A DNA stretch of 64,000 nucleotides from contig OX387199.1 of assembly GCA_947561715.1 (NCBI GenBank), forward strand, positions 12,343,001-12,407,000, in the 5' to 3' direction. Both the position numbers and the translations under genes were made by a program. The notes under the pieces are model-generated. The model made no database searches. It was given only the letters and a program-made list of their open reading frames with translations, and was not told the origin of the DNA. Source of the DNA: Ascidia mentula. Lineage: Eukaryota; Chordata; Ascidiacea; Phlebobranchia; Ascidiidae. Below, in pieces: positions 36,392 to 48,600 of the stretch (position 1 is the stretch's first letter; every line of letters begins with the position of its first letter).

Positions 36392-39316
36392 GCTAACAGC
36401 TTTAAATAACTAACACCAACACTGTTACGACGCACTAGTTAAATTCCAACACAGTGGGGCAACGCAAAAACAACTTGCAATGTAGGTCGAGTCGCAGCTG
36501 GGCATCTAAGCCCAGGGACAACCAGACGCCTAATAAACTGCATAAACGATCGAAACCTGCACGGTTGAAGGGACGCCTGTTTACTTGTAATGAAAACAAT
36601 CACAACTTTGCTTTACTTCAAAGTAAACATTAAATTTACGCAGATTTATCGTCGGCTGAGAAAATTGCAAACGTTATTCGAAAAGAAATTATAATTCGAA
36701 ACCAAAATTTGCGTTTCCAACGCCCTGGTTGTTGGGAAACATGATTACTTGTAAATAACTGATGTTCGTGCGATCCATTTTGGAATTGTTTCGAAACACG
36801 CCTTAGTGTTCGTTGTTCTGTTAAATATTATAAAAACAATTACAATTTTACTTTACTTCAAAGTAAATATTCAATTTACGCATAATTAGCGTAAACTTGA
36901 CATTAAAATAAACTGCTTTTCACACAAATAACAACTTTAAACTTTCGAATAGCAACATGCAGTTCGTGGATTGTTATTATTGTAAATCTATGACGTAATT
37001 ATGTAACAATTTTATTGATAAACATAAGTGGTGTGATATTTTAGTAATTTATTGGCGGAACCCAAACCAACTTGCATTTCGTTGTTAAATCAAAACTAAA
37101 TTTGGTTTGCATGCATTTTTCAAACGGGAATTCAAATGAGATCTACGTGCGGAACATTTTGGAACTGTTCGAAACAGGCTTTTATTGTTTTTTTTCTTTT
37201 GTTCACAAAACATGTTCAATATTGCATGACGTTTTTGTAAATTGAAATTGTGGCTAACAGCCTTGTAAAACCATCACCAACACTGTTACGACGCACTAGT
37301 TAATTTCCAACACAGTGGGGCAACGCAAAAATAACTTGCAATGTAGGTCGAGTCGCAGCTGGGCATCTAAAACTTAAGAGAAAAAAGCCCAGGGACAACC
37401 AGACGCCTAATAAACTGCATAAACGATCGAAACCTGCACGCAGGGTTGCCAGGGTGGCGGTATTCCCGCCCAATTGGGCTGGTTTTCAACATCGAGTTGC
37501 GGGTTATTTTTACGAGTTGCGGGTTGCGGTTTATTGGGCGGGTTCGCCAATGACATTTTCAACCCCTATAATCACGCATTCTGGCACTAATGTCTCATAC
37601 CAAGAGTAAACCAATGCGTTCATTTCCCGACAAACGAAACAATCGTACGGCGCAGAGAGTAATAATGCGTTCAGAGAAACACGCAGTGGGTGGGTGCGAC
37701 AGAAACTTGAACCATGCAACTGGAGTCGTTTTTGCAAAGCAGCAATGGTGCTGAGAAAATTTTATTTTTGCAAACAAATTTAAAAAATATAGTAACCAAT
37801 GAACTAAGGATTGCTTGAGAAAACAATGCAGTCAAGAGGTCTTTCGTAGTGGGTAAATTTTTTTGCCATAATGCTTACAGCTTCCACGTTTGATCGCTTT
37901 ACACACGCGTATGACGAAACTACGGAATACAGATGTACGAGATTTTGTAGTTGTAAAAATACATGTTTTAATTGATTGCGTTTTTTAAAGTTGTTAGTTT
38001 TAGTTATATTATGACCCAAATTCATCAAATATTGCAATGTTTTTGCTATGTATTAATGCTCCTTGCAATTAAAGAAAACGTAATAGGTAGCGCCATGGTC
38101 AGAACCAAATGTGAAAAAACGTAACCGCGGTAGGTTAAAGCTACTGAGTGCGACAATTCACTAACAGTTGTCGATTTCAAGCTAAGTCAGAGTAAAATTG
38201 GGCTGGTTTTGGGCTTGTTTCAGAAATTTCTTGTTTGGACGGTTTTTGGGCTAGTTTTGACAAGGCGTTGGGCGGTTTTAGAAAATTTTACCTGGCAACA
38301 CTGCCTGCACGGTTGAAGGGACGCCCGATTACTTGTAATGAAAACAATCACCACTTTGCTTTACTTCAAAGTAAACATTAAATTTACGCAGATTTATCGT
38401 CGGCTGAGAAAATTGCAAACGTTATTCGAAAAGAAATTATAATTCGAAACCAAAATTTGCGTTTCCAACGCCCTGGTTGTTGGGAAACATGATTACTTGT
38501 AAATAACTGATGTTCGTGCGATCCATTTTGGAATTGTTTCGAAACACGCCTTAGTGTTCGTTGTTCTGTTAAATATTATAAAAACAATTACAATTTTACT
38601 TTACTTCAAAGTAAATATTCAATTTACGCATAATTAGCGTAAACTTGACATTAAAATAAACTGCTTTTCACACAAATAACAACTTTAAACTTTCGAATAG
38701 CAACATGCAGTTCGTGGATTGTTATTATTGTAAATCTATGACGTAATTATGTAACAATTTTATTGATAAACATAAGTGGTGTGATATTTTAGTAATTTAT
38801 TGGCGGAACCCAAACCAACTTGCATTTCGTTGTTAAATCAAAACTAAATTTGGTTTGCATGCATTTTTCAAACGGGAATTCAAATGAGATCTACGTGCGG
38901 AACATTTTGGAACTGTTCGAAACAGGCTTTTATTGTTTTTTTTTTTTGTTCACAAAACATGTTCAATATTGCATGACGTTTTTGTAAATTGAAATAGTGG
39001 CTAACAGCCTTGTAAAACCATCACCAACACTGTTACGACGCACTAGTTAATTTCCAACACAGTGGGGCAACGCAAAAATAACTTGCAATGTAGGTCGAGT
39101 CGCAGCTGGGCATCTAATGAGAAAAAAGCCCAGGGACAACCAGACGCCTAATAAACTGCATAAACGATCGAAACCTGCACGGTTGAAGGGACGCGTGACT
39201 ACTTGTAATGAAAACAATCACAACTTTGCTTATCAAAGTAAACATTAAATTTACGCAGATTTTACGTTGGCTGAGAAAATTGCAGACGTTTCTCGAAAAG
39301 AAATTATAATTCGAAG
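36392..39316. repeat. Three tandem ~861-876-bp units, the second split by a hAT element and the third partial
   Basis: gctaacagc followed by accaacactgttacgacgc starts at 36392, 37253 and 39000. The first period is 861 bp; the second is 876 bp once the hAT element and its duplication (871 bp) are removed. Shared landmarks are gtggggcaacgcaaaaa, ggtcgagtcgcagctgggc, ctttacttcaaagtaaa and ggaacccaaaccaactt. A short gap distinguishes the copies (gggcatctaagccc against gggcatctaaaacttaagag). The third copy is cut near 39316, where 423-bp satellite begins. The last ~560 bp of each unit aligns by landmarks with a 423-bp monomer. No coding region is seen. Confidence 0.85.
37441..38303. mobile_element. 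Non-autonomous hAT element (863 bp) with perfect 8-bp target duplication
   Basis: The ends are cagggttgccagg and, inverted, cagtgttgccagg, a classic hAT terminal repeat. The target cctgcacg is duplicated exactly at 37433-37440 and 38304-38311, and the uninterrupted site cctgcacggttgaaggg is present in the flanking units at about 36556 and 39174. Subterminal GC-rich repeats (gagttgcgggtt, twice) lie near the left end. The ORFs of 60-77 codons inside show no transposase motif. It inserted after the ~860-bp unit had been duplicated, since the other units are empty. Confidence 0.92.
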
Positions 39317-41320
39317 TTATAAACCATTTCGTTTTCAAACCTAACACGAAAACAAAATTTCCTTTTGCAAACGTTATTCGAAACGAAATTTTGTTTTCGA
39401 AACCAAAAATTCGTTTCCAATTCCCCTTTGCGGCACACGGTCAGATTCGTATGTGAAACAAGATCTTTCACCATCTTTTGGCGTAAATAGTGCAGGATTC
39501 ACTTTATCACGACGAACAATCACGATTTTCTTTACTTAGATGTAAAACCCGCGAAATTTCGCTTATGTAGTGCGTGGTGATAATGTTATCACTGAAATAA
39601 ACAGTTTTCTACGTAAATAACATCATTACACATTACAGTCGCATAAAACAACTCGAGTATTTCGAAAATGTCACACAATTGTGTCGCAATTTCATTTAAG
39701 TCTAGTAATATTCAACTAATTTCTTAGGGGAACCCAAACCAACTTCTATTTCGTTTTCAAACCTAACACGAAAACGAAATTTCCTTTCGCAAACGTTATT
39801 CGAAACGAAATTTTGTTTTCGAAACCAAAATTTTGGTTTCCAATTCCCCTTTGCGGCACACGGTCAGATTCGTATGTGAAACAAGATCTTTCATCATCTT
39901 TTGGCGTAAATAGTGCAGGATTCACTTTATCACGACCAACAATCACGATTTTGCTTTACTTAGATGTAAAACCCGCGAAGTTTCGCATATTTAGTTTGTG
40001 GTGAGAATGTTATCATTGAAATAAACTGTTTTCTACGTAAATAACATCATTACACTTTACAGTCGCGAAAAACAACTCGAGTATTTCGAAAATGTCACAC
40101 AATTGTGACGCAATTTCATTGAGGGCTTGTAATATTTAACTAATTTCTTCGGGGAACCCAAACAAACTTCTGTTTCGTTTTCAAACCTAACACGAAAACG
40201 AAATTTCCTTTTGCAAAGGTTATTCGAAACGAAATTTTGTTTCAAAAACCAAAATTTCGTTTCCAATTCCCCTTTGCGGCACACGGTCAGATTCGTATGT
40301 GAAACAAGATCTTTCATCATCTTTTGGCGTAAATAGTGCAGGATTCACTTTATCACGATGATCAATCACGATTTTGCTTTACTTAGATGTAAAACCCGCG
40401 AAATTTCGCTAATGTAGTGCGTGGTGATAATGTTATCACTGAAATAAACTGTTTTCTACGTAAATAACATCATTACACATTACAGTCGCATAAAACAACT
40501 CGAATATTTCGAAAATGTCACACAATTGTGACGCAATTTAATTGAGGGCTTGTAATATTTAACTAATTTCATGGGGGAACCCAAACCAACTTCTGTTTCG
40601 TTTTCAAACCTAACACGAAAACGAAATTTCCTTTTGCAAAGGTTATTCGAAACGAAATTTTGTTTCAAAAACCAAAATTTCGTTTCCAATTCCCCTTTGC
40701 GGCACACGGTCAGATTCGTATGTGAAACAAGATCTTTCATCATCTGAAATAAACTGTTTTCTACGTAAATAACATCATTACACATTACAGTCGCATAAAA
40801 CAACTCTAGTATTTCGAAAATGTCACACAATTGTGACGCAATTTCATTGAGGTCTTGTAATATTTAACTAATTTCTTGGAGGAACCCAAACCAACTTCTA
40901 TTTCGTTTTCAAACCTAACACGAAAACGAAATTTCCTTTTGCAAAGGTTTTTCGAAACGAAATTTTGTTTTTAAAACCAAAATTTCGTTTCCAATTCCCC
41001 TTTGCGGCACACGGTCAGATTCGTATGTGAAACAAGATCTTTCATCATCTTTTGGCGTAAATAGTGCAGGATTCACTTTATCACGATGATCAATCACGAT
41101 TTTGCTTTACTTAGATGTAAAACCCGCGAAATTTCGCTTATGTAGTGCGTGGTGATAATGTTATCACTGAAATAAACTGTTTTCTACGTAAATAACATCA
41201 TTACACATTACAGTCGCATAAAACAACTCGAATATTTCGAAAATGTCACACAATTGTGACGCAATTTAATTGAGGGCTTGTAATATTTAACTAATTTCAT
41301 GGGGGAACCCAAACCAACTT

Positions 41321-44300
41321 TTATTTCGTTTTCAAACCTAACACGAAAACGAAATTTCGTTTTGCAAACGTTATTCGAAACGAAATTTTGTTTTCGAAAC
41401 CAAAAATTTCGTTTCCAATTCCCCTTTGCGGCACACGGTCAGATTCGTATGTGAAACAAGATCTTTCATCATCTTTTGGCGTAAATAGTGCAGGATTCAC
41501 TTTATCACGACGAACAATCACAATTTTCTTTACTTAGATGTAAAACCCGCGAAATTTCGCTTATGTAGTGCGTGGTGATAATGTTATCACTGAAATAAAC
41601 TGTTTTCTACGTAAATAACATCATTACACATTACAGTCGCATAAAACAACTCGAGTATTTCGAAAATGTCACACAATTGTGTCGCAATTTCATTGATGGC
41701 TTGTAATATTTAACTAATTTCTTGGGGGAACCCAAACCAACTTCTGTTTCGTTTTCAAACCTAACACGAAAACGAAATTTCCTTTGGCAAAGGTTATTCG
41801 AAACGAAATTTTGTTTTAAAAACCAAAATTTCGTTTCCAATTCCCCTTTGCGGCGCACGGTCAGATTCGTATGTGAAACAAGATCTTTCATCATCTTTTG
41901 GCGTAAATAGTGCAGGATTCACTTTATCACGATGAACAATCACGATTTTGCTTTACTTGGATGTATAACCCGCAAAGTTTCGCTTATTTAGTGTGTGGTG
42001 AGAATGTTATCACTGAAATAAACTGTTTTCTACGTAAATAACATCATTACACATTACAGTCGCATAAAACAACTCGAGTAATTCGAAAATGTCACACAAT
42101 TGTGACGCAGTTTCATTGTGGGCTTGTAATATTTAACTAATTTCTTGGGGGAACCCAAACCAACTTCTGTTTCGTTTTCAAACCTAACACGAAAACGAAA
42201 TTTCCTTTTGCAAAGGTTATTCGAAACGAATTTTTGTTTTAAAAACCAAAATTTCGTTTCCAATTCCCCTTTGCGGCACACGGTCAGATTCGTATGTGAA
42301 ACAAGATCTTTCATCATCTTTTGGCGTAAATAGTGCAGGATTCACTTTATCACGATGAACAATCACGATTTTGCTTTACTTGGATGTAAAACCCGCGAAA
42401 TTTCGCTTATTTAGTGCGTGGTGATAATGTTATCACTGAAATAAACTGTTTTCTACGTAAATAACATCATTACACTTTACAGTCGCGTAAAACAACTCGA
42501 GTATTTCGAAATGGCACGCAATTGTGTCTCAATTTCATTTAAGTTTTGTAATATTAAACTAATTTCTTGGGGGAACCCAAACCAACTTCTATTTCGCTTT
42601 CAAACCTAACACGAAAACGAAATTTCGTTTCGCAAACGTTATTCGAAACGAAATTTTGTTTTTAAAACCAAAATTTCGTTTCCAATTCCCCTTTGCGGCA
42701 CACGGTCAGATTCGTATGTGAAACAAGATCTTTCATCATCTTTTGGCGTAAATAGTGCAGGATTCACTTTATCACGATGATCAATCACGATTTTGCTTTA
42801 CTTAGATGTAAAACCCGCGAAATTTCGCTTATGTAGTGCGTGGTGATAATGTTATCACTGAAATAAACTGTTTTCTACGTAAATAACATCATTACACATT
42901 ACAGTCGCATAAAACAACTCGAATATTTCGAAAATGTCACACAATTGTGACGCAATTTAATTGAGGGCTTGTAATATTTAACTAATTTCATGGGGGAACC
43001 CAAACCAACTTTTATTTCGTTTTCAAACCTAACACGAAAACGAAATTTCGTTTTGCAAACGTTATTCGAAACGAAATTTTGTTTTCGAAACCAAAAATTT
43101 CGTTTCCAATTCCCCTTTGCGGCACACGGTCAGATTCGTATGTGAAACAAGATCTTTCATCATCTTTTGGCGTAAATAGTGCAGGATTCACTTTATCACG
43201 ACGAACAATCACAATTTTCTTTACTTAGATGTAAAACCCGCGAAATTTCGCTTATGTAGTGCGTGGTGATAATGTTATCACTGAAATAAACTGTTTTCTA
43301 CGTAAATAACATCATTACACATTACAGTCGCATAAAACAACTCGAGTATTTCGAAAATGTCACACAATTGTGTCGCAATTTCATTGATGGCTTGTAATAT
43401 TTAACTAATTTCTTGGGGGAACCCAAACCAACTTCTGTTTCGTTTTCAAACCTAACACGAAAACGAAATTTCCTTTGGCAAAGGTTATTCGAAACGAAAT
43501 TTTGTTTTAAAAACCAAAATTTCGTTTCCAATTCCCCTTTGCGGCGCACGGTCAGATTCGTATGTGAAACAAGATCTTTCATCATCTTTTGGCGTAAATA
43601 GTGCAGGATTCACTTTATCACGATGAACAATCACGATTTTGCTTTACTTGGATGTATAACCCGCAAAGTTTCGCTTATTTAGTGTGTGGTGAGAATGTTA
43701 TCACTGAAATAAACTGTTTTCTACGTAAATAACATCATTACACATTACAGTCGCATAAAACAACTCGAGTAATTCGAAAATGTCACACAATTGTGACGCA
43801 GTTTCATTGTGGGCTTGTAATATTTAACTAATTTCTTGGGGGAACCCAAACCAACTTCTGTTTCGTTTTCAAACCTAACACGAAAACGAAATTTCCTTTT
43901 GCAAAGGTTATTCGAAACGAATTTTTGTTTTAAAAACCAAAATTTCGTTTCCAATTCCCCTTTGCGGCACACGGTCAGATTCGTATGTGAAACAAGATCT
44001 TTCATCATCTTTTGGCGTAAATAGTGCAGGATTCACTTTATCACGATGAACAATCACGATTTTGCTTTACTTGGATGTAAAACCCGCGAAATTTCGCTTA
44101 TTTAGTGCGTGGTGATAATGTTATCACTGAAATAAACTGTTTTCTACGTAAATAACATCATTACACTTTACAGTCGCGTAAAACAACTCGAGTATTTCGA
44201 AATGGCACGCAATTGTGTCTCAATTTCATTTAAGTTTTGTAATATTAAACTAATTTCTTGGGGGAACCCAAACCAACTTCTATTTCGCTTTCAAACCTAA

Positions 44301-44702
44301 CACGAAAACGAAATTTCGTTTCGCAAACGTTATTCGAAACGAAATTTTGTTTTTAAAACCAAAATTTCGTTTCCAATTCCCCTTTGCGGCACACGGTCAG
44401 ATTCGTATGTGAAACAAGATCTTTCATCATCTTTTGGCGTAAATAGTGCAGGATTCACTTTATCACGATGATCAATCACGATTTTGCTTTACTTAGATGT
44501 AAAACCCGCGAAATTTCGCTTATGTAGTGCGTGGTGATAATGTTATCACTGAAATAAACTGTTTTCTACGTAAATAACATCATTACACATTACAGTCGCA
44601 TAAAACAACTCGAATATTTCGAAAATGTCAGACAATTGTGACGCAATTTAATTGAGGGCTTGTAATATTTAACTAATTTCATGGGGGAACCCAAACCAAC
44701 TT
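41321..44702. repeat. 1,691-bp four-monomer higher-order unit, two clear copies
   Basis: Monomer variants recur at exactly 1,691 bp: 41321/43012/44703, 41722/43413 and 42145/43836. The next recurrence, at 46920, is 2,217 bp on because of one extra monomer plus a ~103-bp partial; after that, 48188 follows at 1,268 bp, three monomers. Copies look nearly identical by eye, indicating recent amplification of a tetramer. Confidence 0.85.
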
Positions 44703-45499
44703 CTATTTCGTTTTCAAACCTAACACGAAAACGAAATTTCGTTTTGCAAACGTTATTCGAAACGAAATTTTGTTTTCGAAACCAAAAATTTCGTTTCCAA
44801 TTCCCCTTTGCGGCACACGGTCAGATTCGTATGTGAAACAAGATCTTTCACCATCTTTTGGCGTAAATAGTGCAGGATTCACTTTATCACGACGAACAAT
44901 CACAATTTTCTTTACTTAGATGTAAAACCCGCGAAATTTCGCTTATGTAGTGCGTGGTGATAATGTTATCACTGAAATAAACTGTTTTCTACGTAAATAA
45001 CATCATTACACATTACAGTCGCATAAAACAACTCGAGTAATTCGAAAATGTCACACAATTGTGACGCAATTTCATTGTGGGCTTGTAATATTTAACTAAT
45101 TTCTTGGGGGAACCCAAACCAACTTCTGTTTCGTTTTCAAACCTAACACGAAAACGAAATTTCCTTTTGCAAAGGTTATTCGAAACGAATTTTTGTTTTA
45201 AAAACCAAAATTTCGTTTCCAATTCCCCTTTGCGGCACACGGTCAGATTCGTATGTGAAACAAGATCTTTCATCATCTTTTGGCGTAAATAGTGCAGGAT
45301 TCAAATTATCACGATGAACAATCACGATTTTGCTTTACTTGGATGTAAAACCCGCGAAATTTCGCTTATTTAGTGCGTGGTGATAATGTTATCACTGAAA
45401 TAAACTGTTTTCTACGTAAATAACATCATTACACATTACAGTCGCATAAAACAACTCGAGTATTTCGAAAATGTCACACAATTGTGTCGCAATTTCATT

Positions 45500-45620
45500 G
45501 ATGGCTTGTAATATTTAACTAAATAACATCATTACACATTACAGTCGCATAAAACAACTCGAGTAATTCGAAAATGTCACACAATTGTGACGCAATTTCA
45601 TTGAGGGCTTGTAATATTTA
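45500..45620. repeat. Partial monomer junction in the 423-bp array
   Basis: At about 45522 the sequence taatatttaacta runs directly into aataacatcattacac, skipping most of a monomer. A ~103-bp fragment is thereby duplicated and the array register shifts from 423 to 526 bp. The short shared string taa or taaata at the joint suggests a microhomology-driven exchange. Confidence 0.75.
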
Positions 45621-48600
45621 ACTAATTTCTTGGGGGAACCCAAACCAACTTCTGTTTCGTTTTCAAACCTAACACGAAAACGAAATTTCCTTTGGCAAAG
45701 GTTATTCGAAACGAAATTTTGTTTTAAAAACCAAAATTTCGTTTCCAATTCCCCTTTGCGGCACACGGTCAGATTCGTATGTGAAACAAGATCTTTCATC
45801 ATCTTTTGGCGTAAATAGTGCAGGATTCACTTTATCACGATGAACAATCACGATTTTGCTTTACTTGGATGTATAACCCGCAAAGTTTCGCTTATTTAGT
45901 GTGTGGTGAGAATGTTATCACTGAAATAAACTGTTTTCTACGTAAATAACATCATTACACATTACAGTCGCATAAAACAACTCGAGTAATTCGAAAATGT
46001 CACACAATTGTGACGCAGTTTCATTGTGGGCTTGTAATATTTAACTAATTTCTTGGGGGAACCCAAACCAACTTCTGTTTCGTTTTCAAACCTAACACGA
46101 AAACGAAATTTCCTTTTGCAAAGGTTATTCGAAACGAATTTTTGTTTTAAAAACCAAAATTTCGTTTCCAATTCCCCTTTGCGGCACACGGTCAGATTCG
46201 TATGTGAAACAAGATCTTTCATCATCTTTTGGCGTAAATAGTGCAGGATTCACTTTATCACGATGAACAATCACGATTTTGCTTTACTTGGATGTAAAAC
46301 CCGCGAAATTTCGCTTATTTAGTGCGTGGTGATAATGTTATCACTGAAATAAACTGTTTTCTACGTAAATAACATCATTACACTTTACAGTCGCGTAAAA
46401 CAACTCGAGTATTTCGAAATGGCACGCAATTGTGTCTCAATTTCATTTAAGTTTTGTAATATTAAACTAATTTCTTGGGGGAACCCAAACCAACTTCTAT
46501 TTCGCTTTCAAACCTAACACGAAAACGAAATTTCGTTTCGCAAACGTTATTCGAAACGAAATTTTGTTTTTAAAACCAAAATTTCGTTTCCAATTCCCCT
46601 TTGCGGCACACGGTCAGATTCGTATGTGAAACAAGATCTTTCATCATCTTTTGGCGTAAATAGTGCAGGATTCACTTTATCACGATGATCAATCACGATT
46701 TTGCTTTACTTAGATGTAAAACCCGCGAAATTTCGCTTATGTAGTGCGTGGTGATAATGTTATCACTGAAATAAACTGTTTTCTACGTAAATAACATCAT
46801 TACACATTACAGTCGCATAAAACAACTCGAATATTTCGAAAATGTCAGACAATTGTGACGCAATTTAATTGAGGGCTTGTAATATTTAACTAATTTCATG
46901 GGGGAACCCAAACCAACTTCTATTTCGTTTTCAAACCTAACACGAAAACGAAATTTCGTTTTGCAAACGTTATTCGAAACGAAATTTTGTTTTCGAAACC
47001 AAAAATTTCGTTTCCAATTCCCCTTTGCGGCACACGGTCAGATTCGTATGTGAAACAAGATCTTTCACCATCTTTTGGCGTAAATAGTGCAGGATTCACT
47101 TTATCACGACGAACAATCACAATTTTCTTTACTTAGATGTAAAACCCGCGAAATTTCGCTTATGTAGTGCGTGGTGATAATGTTATCACTGAAATAAACT
47201 GTTTTCTACGTAAATAACATCATTACACATTACAGTCGCATAAAACAACTCGAGTAATTCGAAAATGTCACACAATTGTGACGCAATTTCATTGTGGGCT
47301 TGTAATATTTAACTAATTTCTTGGGGGAACCCAAACCAACTTCTGTTTCGTTTTCAAACCTAACACGAAAACGAAATTTCCTTTTGCAAAGGTTATTCGA
47401 AACGAATTTTTGTTTTAAAAACCAAAATTTCGTTTCCAATTCCCCTTTGCGGCACACGGTCAGATTCGTATGTGAAACAAGATCTTTCATCATCTTTTGG
47501 CGTAAATAGTGCAGGATTCACTTTATCACGATGAACAATCACGATTTTGCTTTACTTGGATGTAAAACCCGCGAAATTTCGCTTATTTAGTGCGTGGTGA
47601 TAATGTTATCACTGAAATAAACTGTTTTCTACGTAAATAACATCATTACACTTTACAGTCGCGTAAAACAACTCGAGTATTTCGAAATGGCACGCAATTG
47701 TGTCTCAATTTCATTTAAGTTTTGTAATATTAAACTAATTTCTTGGGGGAACCCAAACCAACTTCTATTTCGCTTTCAAACCCAACACGAAAACGAAATT
47801 TCGTTTCGCAAACGTTATTCGAAACGAAATTTTGTTTTTAAAACCAAAATTTCGTTTCCAATTCCCCTTTGCGGCACACGGTCAGATTCGTATGTGAAAC
47901 AAGATCTTTCATCATCTTTTGGCGTAAATAGTGCAGGATTCACTTTATCACGATGATCAATCACGGTTTTGCTTTACTTAGATGTAAAACCCGCGAAATT
48001 TCGCTTATGTAGTGCGTGGTGATAATGTTATCACTGAAATAAACTGTTTTCTACGTAAATAACATCATTACACATTACAGTCGCATAAAACAACTCGAAT
48101 ATTTCGAAAATGTCACACAATTGTGACGCAATTTAATTGAGGGCTTGTAATATTTAACTAATTTCATGGGGGAACCCAAACCAACTTCTATTTCGTTTTC
48201 AAACCTAACACGAAAACGAAATTTCGTTTTGCAAACGTTATTCGAAACGAAATTTTGTTTTCGAAACCAAAAATTTCGTTTCCAATTCCCCTTTGCGGCA
48301 CACGGTCAGATTCGTATGTGAAACAAGATCTTTCACCATCTTTTGGCGTAAATAGTGCAGGATTCACTTTATCACGACGAACAATCACAATTTTCTTTAC
48401 TTAGATGTAAAACCCGCGAAATTTCGCTTATGTAGTGCGTGGTGATAATGTTATCACTGAAATAAACTGTTTTCTACGTAAATAACATCATTACACATTA
48501 CAGTCGCATAAAACAACTCGAGTATTTCGAAAATGTCACACAATTGTGTCGCAATTTCATTGATGGCTTGTAATATTTAACTAATTTCTTGGGGGAACCC

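Noticed and set aside
37531-38037. Transposase remnant inside the 863-bp hAT element
   Set aside because: The 60-77-codon frames contain no hAT catalytic or dimerisation motif that I can recognise.
36392-39316. LTR pair flanking an internal region
   Set aside because: The ~860-bp units are directly tandem, with no internal coding region; the only insert between copies is a hAT element with its own ends and target duplication.
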